Source: Haloferax namakaokahaiae (GTDB taxonomy: Archaea > Halobacteriota > Halobacteria > Halobacteriales > Haloferacaceae). Taken from it: DNA of 64,000 nucleotides. The DNA lies in contig NZ_JBHTAA010000005.1 in assembly GCF_042663225.1 (NCBI RefSeq), positions 310,001 through 374,000 of the forward strand. Reading direction: 5' to 3'. The notes under the pieces were generated by a model. It searched no databases and was not told the DNA's origin. It saw only the letters and a list, made by a program, of their open reading frames with translations. Positions within the stretch are counted from its first letter, which is position 1. Each line of letters begins with the position of its first letter. Positions 33,393 to 40,352 of this stretch are shown in pieces. Both the position numbers and the translations under genes were made by a program.

Positions 33393-33518
33393 TTAGTCTT
33401 CTGCTCGCTCTTCTGCGTGGCCGCGCTGCCAGACGTTCGTCACGCTTTCGCCGGACGGCGGTGTGTGGCTCACGTCTCGCATCGTCTGTTTCGGTCGGTT
33501 TCGGTTTGTCTCGCTCAT
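33393..33518 (-). CDS. 41-residue basic microprotein
   Basis: A short ORF beginning MSETNRNRPKQTM and ending NVWQRGHAEERAED. A GCTTATTGC element on the minus strand (33542-33550) is centred 28 nt before the ATG at 33518, exactly the leaderless spacing seen in the neighbours, which supports a real gene. I do not recognise the family with confidence. It is divergent from the SRPBCC protein. Confidence 0.5.
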   Translation of the reverse strand: MSETNRNRPKQTMRDVSHTPPSGESVTNVWQRGHAEERAED

Positions 33519-33593
33519 TGTGACAAGAGGTGACATGGCCAGCAATAAGCGTTTCGCGGATATTATATTACGACTTATTATCATACTAGGACC

Positions 33594-34052
33594 ATGGTTG
33601 GCGGGTACGGTGAGATGCGGACGCGTCTCGAACAGACGCCAGACGGGCGGCGACTCGTCGTCTCGCGCGTGATATCGGCATCCACAGCGGAGTGCTGGAG
33701 GCTCCTGACCGACGTCGAATACTGGCCAGCGTGGGGACCGAGCGTCTCGGCGGTCCGAGGAGTCGCCGGCCGCATCGAAGCGGGAAGTCACGGCGAGGTT
33801 CGCGTCGCGGGCGTGTGGGTTCCGTTTACCGTCGAGACGTACGAACGGAACCGCTGGACGTGGCGAATCGCCGGAATTCCTGCGACGGGCCACAGAGTCC
33901 GACCGTGGGGTGTCGATTCGTGTCTCGTCTCGTTCGAAGTCCCACTCGCGGCGGCACCCTACGCGGCCGTCTGCGCCGTCGCTCTCGAACGAATCGCCAC
34001 GCTCGCACGCACAGAAGACCAACCCACCGGGGCGTCGGAGGACGCCGATTAG
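33594..34052 (+). CDS. SRPBCC (START-like) family protein
   Basis: A 152-residue ligand-binding fold protein: TSRVISAS-type first strand, the helix AECWRLLTDVEYWPAWGPSVSAV, and later VPFTVETYERNRWTWRIAGIPATGHRV. Such proteins bind hydrophobic small molecules or act as cyclases. A TATTATATTA box at 33561-33570 is centred 28 nt before the ATG. Its end overlaps the end of the convergent tail-anchored gene by four bases. Confidence 0.82.
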   Translation: MVGGYGEMRTRLEQTPDGRRLVVSRVISASTAECWRLLTDVEYWPAWGPSVSAVRGVAGRIEAGSHGEVRVAGVWVPFTVETYERNRWTWRIAGIPATGHRVRPWGVDSCLVSFEVPLAAAPYAAVCAVALERIATLARTEDQPTGASEDAD

Positions 34053-34705
34053 AAGACGAACAGGAAGAGAACGACGACGACGACGACGAGCAGGGCGACT
34101 GCCGCGAGGGCGAACCCAGTGCTACTCGATTCCGCCGTTGCTTCGGCCGCTTGCGCCGCCGCCTCCTCTTCATCGACTTCTCGAAGGACGTCTTCGAACT
34201 CCGGTTCGAAGGGTTCGTGGTACTCGTCGATTATCTGTTCGCCCATCTCGTTGGCTTCGAGTTCCTCGACGAGGTCCGAAATTCCGACGAGTTCCAGGGG
34301 GACTTCGACCTCTTCGACCGGAACGAGCAGTTCCGGTTCGAACGTCTCGGGGTCGTCGTCTTCCCCCAGTTCGGAGAGTTGCTCGTCGGTTGCGAACGCA
34401 TACGCGAGCGTCTCCCTCGCGTCTTCCTCGTCACCAGTCGTGATGATAGTCCCGTCCACACCGCGGTCTTCACAGCGTTCTGCGAACGCCGACGCGGCGT
34501 GTTCGCTGAAATCGGCCGTCACATCGACCCACACGACTTCCCTCGGCGCGTCTGCGTCGGAGGGAGCAGCAAAGAGGAACATTTTGCCGTCTCGTTCGGC
34601 CCGTTTGGTACGCTCACCACGGGCGCGGTAGAGTCGCTCGACGACGGTCGTGAGGTCATCAATCTCGAGAAAAGAGACTACGTTCTCCAGCGATACGTCA
34701 CTCAT
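34049..34705 (-). CDS. Tail-anchored membrane protein, unknown
   Basis: A 218-residue acidic protein with a soluble N-terminal alpha/beta domain (about 1-125, with DGKMFLFAAPSDADAPREVVWVDVT and VDGTIITTGDEEDARETLAYAF), an acidic linker, and a single C-terminal membrane helix (about 197-217) with only a Phe after it, so it faces the cytoplasm. The N-terminal domain resembles a restriction endonuclease-like fold in strand order, but no clear catalytic set is visible. The start is MSDVSLENVV at 34705, preceded by an AATTTATC box about 32 nt upstream. Confidence 0.72.
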   Translation of the reverse strand: MSDVSLENVVSFLEIDDLTTVVERLYRARGERTKRAERDGKMFLFAAPSDADAPREVVWVDVTADFSEHAASAFAERCEDRGVDGTIITTGDEEDARETLAYAFATDEQLSELGEDDDPETFEPELLVPVEEVEVPLELVGISDLVEELEANEMGEQIIDEYHEPFEPEFEDVLREVDEEEAAAQAAEATAESSSTGFALAAVALLVVVVVVLFLFVF

Positions 34706-34774
34706 TCGTCCACAGAGACAGCGTGCCGTGAGATAAATTTTCCGCGAGATTACCAAATGTGAAATTTAGACGCG

Positions 34775-35356
34775 CTACGACGGGCGAACGAGTTCGAACC
34801 GGTCGGTCAACTTCGCGTACTCGCTCCCGGCGAGACGCCCGACCGCGTCCAGCTTCTTCGTATCGAGTTTTCCATCCGTCAGCACGTCGTCGGCGACGTG
34901 TGCGTGGACGACTTCGGCGAGGATGAGCGTCGAAGAGCCGACTTCCATGCTGTCGTACAGCGTGCATTCGAACGAGACGTGGGCGTCCGCGACGCGCGGC
35001 GCGTTCACGACCGTCGATTCGGCCTTCTCGATGCCGACGTGGTCGAACTCGTCAACGTCGGCCGGAACCGTCGCCGCGGTCTGGTTCATCGCTTCGACGA
35101 GGTCCTCGGTGACGATGTTGACGACGAACTCGCCGTGTTCGATAGCGTTTCGCGGGGTGTCTTTCAACGAATCGCCGTGACCGACGGGTGCGAAGACTAG
35201 AATCGGCGGGTCGATGCTGGCGACGGTGAAGAAACTGTACGGCGCGAGATTGTCGGCGGGTTCGCCGCGTGAACTCACCCACGCGATGGGCCGGGGAACG
35301 ACCGCACCCGACAGGAGCCGATACGGTGAGCCGAACTCGGTTGGCGACCCTTCCAT
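34775..35356 (-). CDS. Flavin reductase-like domain protein
   Basis: A 193-residue FMN-binding split-barrel protein: RLLSGAVVPRPIAWVSSRGEPADNLAPYSFF, PPILVFAPVG, KDTPRNAIEHGEFVVNIV and FECTLYDSMEVGSSTLILAEVVHAHV are family features. It likely reduces or carries flavin for a partner oxidoreductase. A GGAGGT element lies just before the ATG at 35356, so it is probably not leaderless. It is followed upstream by the DoxX gene on the same strand. Confidence 0.88.
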   Translation of the reverse strand: MEGSPTEFGSPYRLLSGAVVPRPIAWVSSRGEPADNLAPYSFFTVASIDPPILVFAPVGHGDSLKDTPRNAIEHGEFVVNIVTEDLVEAMNQTAATVPADVDEFDHVGIEKAESTVVNAPRVADAHVSFECTLYDSMEVGSSTLILAEVVHAHVADDVLTDGKLDTKKLDAVGRLAGSEYAKLTDRFELVRPS

Positions 35357-35440
35357 CAGTGTACCTCCGCGCTCACGGTGGTGTGCTGTGATGTGTACAT
35401 ACTGGTGACAAAAGGTGGGACGTGGGAAGAAACTGTGCCG

Positions 35441-35872
35441 TTAGAACAGGCCGAGACCGAGCGCGTACGACCACGTGCTACTACTGAGCGCGAGGAACGT
35501 GAGCGACCCGCCGAGGATGACGACGTTCTTGAGGAAGTTCGTCATCTCGCTCTGTTGTTGGTCTTCGGGCACCGCCCAGAAGTCGTGGAACAACGGCGTC
35601 GAGACGAGCATGAAGAGCGCGACTGCACCCGCTGCGAGCGCCGGGAACGCACCGAGTGCGATTCCGATACCGCCGAAGACGAGCATCCCGCCGGAGAAGA
35701 CGACGCCGAGTCGAGGAGCAGGGAGGCCCTTCATCTCCGCGTAGCCCGTCATCTGCTCGACGTTCATGAAGTGATTGAGTCCCATGAACGCGATGACCGC
35801 GCCGAAGAGGACGCGAGCGAGCAGGAACGCAACGTCTGCGCCCGGTGCGGCGAATTGGAGCACGGTAGTCAT
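35441..35872 (-). CDS. DoxX family membrane protein
   Basis: A 143-residue protein with four predicted helices: FLLARVLFGAVIAFMGLNHFMNVEQMTGYAEMKGLPAPRLGVVFSG and later AAGAVALFMLVSTPLFHDFWAV match the DoxX/DoxD-like family, associated with quinone or thiosulfate-linked redox at the membrane. The ATG overlaps the stop of a 21-codon upstream ORF (ATGA). A near-palindrome covers the upstream start. Confidence 0.86.
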   Translation of the reverse strand: MTTVLQFAAPGADVAFLLARVLFGAVIAFMGLNHFMNVEQMTGYAEMKGLPAPRLGVVFSGGMLVFGGIGIALGAFPALAAGAVALFMLVSTPLFHDFWAVPEDQQQSEMTNFLKNVVILGGSLTFLALSSSTWSYALGLGLF

Positions 35873-35934
35873 CGGCCGTCCTCCGTCGTAGCCGTGTTCG
35901 ATTGACGGTCCGTCGTAACGCTGGCTGTTCTCAT
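35869..35934 (-). CDS. 21-residue upstream ORF overlapping the DoxX start
   Basis: An ATG at 35934 opens 21 codons rich in Thr (starting MRTASVTTDRQ, ending TTEDGR) and stops with a TGA inside the DoxX ATGA. A TATA-like ACATATATGG (35961-35970, minus strand) is centred about 32 nt before it, so the mRNA would start almost at this codon. Same architecture as at fbp. Confidence 0.42.
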   Translation of the reverse strand: MRTASVTTDRQSNTATTEDGR

Positions 35935-35947
35935 TACGTTACCTAAT
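35933..35947. promoter_or_regulatory. Near-palindrome over the DoxX transcript start
   Basis: ATTACGTTACCTAAT reads almost the same on both strands (12 of 15 positions), spanning the upstream ORF start codon and the expected transcription start. It is placed like a repressor operator. Confidence 0.4.
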
Positions 35948-36011
35948 ACGCCCTCGCACCCCCATATATGTTTGCTGGCATACATGTCACCGGGTTACTA
36001 TCGGCGTACCA

Positions 36012-36028
36012 GGTGACGAAACCGTCAC
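36012..36028. promoter_or_regulatory. Inverted repeat between DoxX and the divergent regulator
   Basis: GTGACG-AAAC-CGTCAC (36013-36028) is a perfect 6-bp inverted repeat; a related half site GTCACC occurs at 35986-35991. They lie between the two divergent promoters, as expected of a site for the adjacent HTH protein (inference). Confidence 0.4.
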
Positions 36029-36075
36029 GTGGGCGGCGATGACCATACCTTTAATGGTTGATATAACTCCGTGGT

Positions 36076-36228
36076 ATGTCAATCTCGACTGAGACTCTCG
36101 AATTCGGTACTTACCTGGTAACTACCGTGTGTGTTTTGCCGAAAGATATACCCCCTCTGACACACGACTGTAATTGGGACGTGATTGACATGAATGCAAA
36201 TCGAAATTGGGGTGAAACCCATGAGTGA
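36076..36228 (+). CDS. 50-codon ORF overlapping the start of the HTH regulator (uncertain)
   Basis: ATG at 36076, about 24 nt after a CTTTAATGG element, opens a 50-codon frame whose end overlaps the regulator start by eight bases (ATGAGTGA). The peptide (MSISTETLEFGTYLV onward) has no recognised features. A second TATA-like GATATACC at about 36144-36152 could drive the regulator alone, so this may be only a 5' leader. Confidence 0.25.
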   Translation: MSISTETLEFGTYLVTTVCVLPKDIPPLTHDCNWDVIDMNANRNWGETHE

Positions 36229-36910
36229 AGCCTGGAACGCAGCAGGCTACATTGCGAGTTCACGGTATCGACTCGCCGTCTGCGAGTATCTCGACGAAAA
36301 CGGGTCCGGTCTCCCCTCCCGTATCGCATCGGATACAGGGCTCGCCCAACCGCACGTATCCCGTGCACTTTCAGAACTACGTGAGAAGAACATCGTGGAA
36401 CTTCTTGTTCCCGAATCACAGCAAAAAGGCCGACTGTACGGACTGACCGACCTCGGTGTCGCTGCGTACAAGAAAGTCGCAGTTGACCGCCTCGGCGAAC
36501 TTGCGGTCGTCGAACCGACCGAGTTTCCGAACACCAACTTAGTCACCGAACTCACCAACGCATACGCAGGACAACTGCGTGGCATCGTCTGGTGTGAACC
36601 GGACCAGACGTGGGTCTGTTTCACCGCCGACGAACTGTCGAGAGACTACGACACCGAGACGCTCAAAGCGTTGGTTTCGACGCTCACGAACGGTGAACCG
36701 GTCGATACGGACACGGGCGGTGGTCCAGCAGGTGACATCCAGTTCGTGGTCTACGGTCTCGAAGACGCCCTCATCGTCAGAGTCCAACTAGATTCGGAGA
36801 CCGACCTCCTCGTCTCCGTCGAGTTAGGATTCGACGAATCGATTACCGAACTTGCGGAGTCGTGCCAAGAAGTTGCTCTTACTGCCCCCATCGAAGGGCG
36901 TGTTAACTAG
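36221..36910 (+). CDS. Winged-helix transcription regulator with C-terminal sensor-like domain
   Basis: A 229-residue protein. The N-terminal winged helix (about 5-75, ASSRYRLAVCEYLDENGSGLPSRIASDTGLAQPHVSRALSELREKNIVELLVPE) is MarR/HxlR-like. Residues 95-229 form an alpha/beta domain of unknown role, perhaps ligand-binding. The ATG at 36221 is preferred over one nine codons upstream because the HTH begins there. Divergent from DoxX with inverted repeats between them, so it may control that gene. Confidence 0.8.
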   Translation: MSEAWNAAGYIASSRYRLAVCEYLDENGSGLPSRIASDTGLAQPHVSRALSELREKNIVELLVPESQQKGRLYGLTDLGVAAYKKVAVDRLGELAVVEPTEFPNTNLVTELTNAYAGQLRGIVWCEPDQTWVCFTADELSRDYDTETLKALVSTLTNGEPVDTDTGGGPAGDIQFVVYGLEDALIVRVQLDSETDLLVSVELGFDESITELAESCQEVALTAPIEGRVN

Positions 36911-36931
36911 TTTCGGGACGAACCGGCCCCT

Positions 36932-37666
36932 ATGACGACACCACCGAGCGTCGTCGGGGTCGATGGCTGTCGAACCGGGTGGGTGTGTGCGTATACGACT
37001 GCTCACGCCCTTCACATCGAAACACTTCATTCATTTTCTGTGGTGAGAGACCTGGCGGTCGAACTTGACGCCGAGCGAGTGCTCGTCGATATACCGATTG
37101 GTCTCCCCGAAACCGGTCGCAGGTCGTGCGATTCGATTGCCCGCGAGTTGATGGGTTCCCGTGCGGCGACGGTCTTCTACGCACCGGTCCGTGCGGTCCT
37201 CGACGAATCCACACACGAACGTGCGAGCGCCGTGAATCGAGCCCAAAGCGGGTACGGACTCTCCGTTCAGGCGTGGCATCTCGTTCCGAAAATCCGTGAA
37301 GTCGATGCGGTGTTGCAAACACACCCCGACGCACGCGGCCGGATTCTCGAAGCGCACCCAGAACTCGCCTTTCGCGCGTTCGCCGGTGAGCCACTTTCGG
37401 CGAAGAAATCGACCGAGGCTGGTCGGAGTCGCCGTCTCGAACTCCTGCGAGATGAGTTTGGAGACGCCGACCCAGAAGCGGTCTACCGAGAGACGGTGGC
37501 ACAGACGTACCGAAAAGACGTCGCACGCGACGACGTCATCGATGCACTGGTACTCGCGGCGAGCGCCCGACGGCCACTGGAATCGCACCCGGCGTCACCG
37601 CCGACAGACGCGACGGGACTCCCGATGGCGATTCACGAACCACTGACTTCGACGCGGGAGATGTGA
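36932..37666 (+). CDS. DUF429 family protein, predicted RNase H-like nuclease
   Basis: A 244-residue protein with the DUF429 hallmarks: VVGVDGCRTGWVCAY at the N-terminus (RNase H-like first strand with Asp), VLVDIPIGLPETGRRSCD (second acidic strand) and DDVIDALVLAASA near the C-terminus, giving the three acidic positions of an RNase H fold. Activity is predicted only. It starts about 20 bp after the HTH regulator and may be cotranscribed. Confidence 0.85.
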   Translation: MTTPPSVVGVDGCRTGWVCAYTTAHALHIETLHSFSVVRDLAVELDAERVLVDIPIGLPETGRRSCDSIARELMGSRAATVFYAPVRAVLDESTHERASAVNRAQSGYGLSVQAWHLVPKIREVDAVLQTHPDARGRILEAHPELAFRAFAGEPLSAKKSTEAGRSRRLELLRDEFGDADPEAVYRETVAQTYRKDVARDDVIDALVLAASARRPLESHPASPPTDATGLPMAIHEPLTSTREM

Positions 37667-37736
37667 CTTCAATGTCATTCAGAAATACCCCGAACTAGCT
37701 CATCAATATAATATGTATTCCCCAATAGGGTTTCGT

Positions 37737-37841
37737 ATGTCCACTACAAGAAGATTTTTATGCATGGTGTTCAACTTACTATCCGGCGTGGTCGTTGTAT
37801 CCATAACTCACCGCCCAATGTACGCCCACTGCGTGACTTAG
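37737..37841 (+). CDS. 34-residue single-helix membrane microprotein candidate
   Basis: ATG at 37737 opens 34 codons encoding a basic start (MSTTRRF) and one hydrophobic helix (VFNLLSGVVVVSI). An AATATAATAT box is centred about 28 nt upstream, matching the leaderless spacing. The region is AT-rich compared with its surroundings. It has no known homologue that I can recall. Confidence 0.3.
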   Translation: MSTTRRFLCMVFNLLSGVVVVSITHRPMYAHCVT

Positions 37842-38119
37842 TACCAGCCAGTCAGTCAGTCAAAGTGGACGGCCACGCCTGTGCCACCCGAATCCTCGCG
37901 TGAATTCGATACCCAACAGCCGACGGGTCAAACGAGTCGGCGACGTTCTCCGAGCCGAACTCTCGCTTACAGCCGGCGTCATCATCGACTGGGCTCGCGC
38001 TCTGGGACCGATTCGACGGAACCGACCCGTTCGCGCCACTCGGTCCGCCCACCACGGACCTCGGCGTGACACCCGACGCCGATCGAACAACGGGACGCGT
38101 AGAACCCCTCGTCTGACTG
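37842..38119. other. Non-coding or decayed stretch
   Basis: Between the 34-codon candidate and the small membrane protein I see no gene with family resemblance or a well-spaced promoter. The open frames here are low-complexity Arg/Ser-rich and look like chance. Confidence 0.4.
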
Positions 38120-38359
38120 CTATGCGCCGGTTCCGATACCGAACATTCGCGTCGTCCCCCACGAGGTGACGACGATGCCGACGATGAACGCGGCAAGTGC
38201 GCCCATCATCGGGAACGGGTCCAGTGCTGGGCCGCCGAGAAACGGGCCGCGAACGATGAGAAACGACGAACCAAGCGCTATTCCAAGTCCGATACTCGAT
38301 ACGACTGTCAAGAACAGCCGTACCACTCCTATCCCACGAGTGTCCCCACGGAAGCTCAT
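38120..38359 (-). CDS. Small membrane protein, two transmembrane segments
   Basis: A 79-residue protein with helices at about 13-36 and 47-66 and no other motif. A minus-strand CGTTAAAG element is centred about 29 nt before the ATG at 38359, supporting expression. Function unknown. It lies upstream of the acylphosphatase stop on the same strand but has its own promoter. Confidence 0.65.
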   Translation of the reverse strand: MSFRGDTRGIGVVRLFLTVVSSIGLGIALGSSFLIVRGPFLGGPALDPFPMMGALAAFIVGIVVTSWGTTRMFGIGTGA

Positions 38360-38413
38360 AGACGTTCAACTATCGGAGAACCTCTTTAACGATTTGGCCG
38401 TTTTTCAGACCAG

Positions 38414-38692
38414 TTAGTACCGAACGTCGAACCCGCGTTCGCCCGCCGGGTCCTCGTACGTGACTGCCACGCCTTCGACGTTCGCCATCGGACTGCCGTC
38501 GTGACACCACTCGACCATCGACTCGACCGCCTCACGCTCGCCTTCGAACACGGCCTCGACGCGGCCGTCGTCGAGGTTCTTCACCCAGCCATCGACGCCG
38601 TGGTCGCGGGCGGTGTCGCGGGTGGTCGCGCGGTAGTACACTCCTTGGACGCGGCCGCTGACGAAGACGTGTGCACGGGTTCGGTCGCTCAT
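38414..38692 (-). CDS. acyP: Acylphosphatase
   Basis: Hydrolyses acyl phosphates. The 92-residue protein has both catalytic elements: the Arg in FVSGRVQGVYYRATTRD and the Asn in DGWVKNLDDGRVEAVFEG. Length and motif spacing are normal for the family. The frame continues upstream to 40213 through the mutase gene, but only the segment from the ATG at 38692 is real. Divergent from the phosphohexomutase. Confidence 0.93.
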   Translation of the reverse strand: MSDRTRAHVFVSGRVQGVYYRATTRDTARDHGVDGWVKNLDDGRVEAVFEGEREAVESMVEWCHDGSPMANVEGVAVTYEDPAGERGFDVRY

Positions 38693-38797
38693 GGATTCGT
38701 GTTCGCCGGCCGAACCCAAAGGCGTGGTGTCTGCGATACTCTCACGACCGCCGACCGAATCGTGAGTATCTAAGTACGGGCCATACAACCCACGAGC

Positions 38798-40159
38798 ATG
38801 GAACTCTTCGGCACTGCCGGTATTCGCGGTCCCGTGGTGACTCGGGTGACGCCCGAACTCGCCCTGCAGGTGGGACGCGCCGCCGGACTCGCCGCACTCG
38901 AATCGGACGGGCAAACCGAGTTCGTCGTCGGCCGAGACGGTCGAACCACCGGGCAAGGACTGGCCGCGGCCGTCGAAGCGGGGTTGCTCTCCGCGGGCGC
39001 GGACGTGACTCGTATCGGCGTCGTTCCCACCCCGACGCTCGCGTTCGCCTCGCAGGGTCGCCGCGGCGTCATGCTCACCGCTTCGCACAACCCGCCGGCC
39101 GACAACGGCATCAAGATGTTCGTCGATGGGCAGGAGTACGACCGAGACCTCGAACGGGATATCGAGCAGCGCGTCGAAGCGGGTGCATCTCCCGTCGCGT
39201 GGGACGACTGGGGCGCGAGCGGCGACGCCGACGTGCTCGATGCCTACCGCGCGGCAGTGGTCGAATTCGCCGAACAGTACGGCGAACCCGCGGAGGGCCT
39301 GAACGTCGCCGTGGACTGCGGGAACGGCATGTCCGCGCTGGGGACGCCGCAGGTGCTCCGCGACCTCGGCGCGCACGTCGTCACGCTCAACGCGCAGGTC
39401 GATGGCCACTTCCCCGGCCGCGAGTCCAAGCCCACCCCCGAGACGCTGCGAGACCTCCGGGCGTTCGTCGCCGAGGGCGAATTCGACTTCGGTATCGGTC
39501 ACGACGGCGACTCCGACCGCATCGTCATCATCGACAGCGAGGGCGAAGTCGTCCACGAGGACACGATCATCGCCATCGTCGCCGAGCAGTACGTCCGCGT
39601 GAGCGACGTTGCGGACCCCGTCGTGGTGACGACGCCCAACGCCTCCGGTCGAATCGACGAGCGTGTCCGCGAGGCGGGCGGCCGCGTCGAGCGCGTCCGA
39701 CTCGGCGCGCTCCACGAGGGTATCGCCAGCGCCCGCGCCGCGGGCGGTGACGTGGTGTTCGCCGCCGAACCGTGGAAACACATCCACACCGCCTTCGGTG
39801 GCTGGATAGACGGCGTCGCCTCCGCGGCGCTCATCACGCGTCTCGTCGCCGCGTCGGGTCTCGACGGCCTGCGCGAACCCGTCACCGAGCGCCCCTACCG
39901 AAAAATCAGCATCACCTGCCCCGACGAGAAGAAAGCGCCAGCGATGGCGGCACTCGAAACGTCGCTGCCCGAGGAGATGGACCCCGAATCGCTCGATACC
40001 GAGTACGGCGTCCGACTCGAATTTCCCGACGCATCGTGGACGCTCGTCCGCCCCTCGGGGACCGAACCCTACATCCGCGTCTACGCCGAAGCCGACGACG
40101 TGGACGACCTCGTCGCACGCGTGAGCGCCGTCGTCGAAGCCGAAATCGACGCCGCCTGA
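38798..40159 (+). CDS. glmM: Phosphoglucosamine/phosphomannomutase family enzyme
   Basis: Interconverts hexose (or hexosamine) 1- and 6-phosphates. The 453-residue protein has the phosphoserine loop TASHNP (S96), the metal loop GHDGDSDR, the sugar-binding segment EPWKHIHTAFGG and the phosphate-binding RPSGTEPYIRVY. Family members in archaea act on glucosamine or mannose phosphates; which is unclear here. A TATCTAAGT element about 29 nt before the ATG suggests a leaderless mRNA. A hairpin follows the stop. Confidence 0.88.
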   Translation: MELFGTAGIRGPVVTRVTPELALQVGRAAGLAALESDGQTEFVVGRDGRTTGQGLAAAVEAGLLSAGADVTRIGVVPTPTLAFASQGRRGVMLTASHNPPADNGIKMFVDGQEYDRDLERDIEQRVEAGASPVAWDDWGASGDADVLDAYRAAVVEFAEQYGEPAEGLNVAVDCGNGMSALGTPQVLRDLGAHVVTLNAQVDGHFPGRESKPTPETLRDLRAFVAEGEFDFGIGHDGDSDRIVIIDSEGEVVHEDTIIAIVAEQYVRVSDVADPVVVTTPNASGRIDERVREAGGRVERVRLGALHEGIASARAAGGDVVFAAEPWKHIHTAFGGWIDGVASAALITRLVAASGLDGLREPVTERPYRKISITCPDEKKAPAMAALETSLPEEMDPESLDTEYGVRLEFPDASWTLVRPSGTEPYIRVYAEADDVDDLVARVSAVVEAEIDAA

Positions 40160-40177
40160 GCGGCGAAATTGCCGCTC
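40158..40177 (+). terminator. Hairpin at the end of the mutase gene
   Basis: GAGCGGC-GAAATT-GCCGCTC is a perfect 7-bp stem overlapping the stop codon, placed to end or stabilise the mutase transcript. Confidence 0.5.
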
Positions 40178-40210
40178 GTTGATGTGTCTGTTTCGCTGAA
40201 AATCGGGAGA

Positions 40211-40234
40211 CAACTATCCGAACGCGAATAGTTG
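40211..40234. promoter_or_regulatory. Dyad upstream of the nucleoside importer
   Basis: Arms CAACTATCCG and CGAATAGTTG (9 of 10 complementary) flank AACG. It lies about 100 bp before the TATA box of the importer and downstream of the mutase terminator, so it is a candidate regulator site for the importer. Confidence 0.45.
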
Positions 40235-40307
40235 ACACTCCGCACTTGTGCAGTTAGAGTGCAGAGTTGTGTGTATCTACGGTGTGTCTGCGGTGAGAAA
40301 CGACACC

Positions 40308-40346
40308 TTTATCCAATTTTCACTACCCCGATATCAATAGGAGTTC
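40308..40346 (+). promoter_or_regulatory. TATA box and Shine-Dalgarno of the BMP lipoprotein gene
   Basis: CCTTTATCC at 40308-40316 is centred about 41 nt before the ATG at 40353, predicting a transcript start near 40339 and a 5' leader of about 14 nt. An AGGAG element lies about ten bases before the ATG, so this gene has a short leader with a ribosome site rather than a leaderless start. Confidence 0.5.
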
Positions 40347-40352
40347 ATAGAC

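Noticed and set aside
37860..38369. 169-codon minus-strand ORF
   Set aside because: Overlaps the clear two-helix membrane protein in another frame and is Arg/Ser-rich without family features.
38693..40213. 599-codon minus-strand frame extending the acylphosphatase N-terminally
   Set aside because: The upstream part is antisense to the phosphohexomutase; acylphosphatases are about 92 residues and start at 38692.
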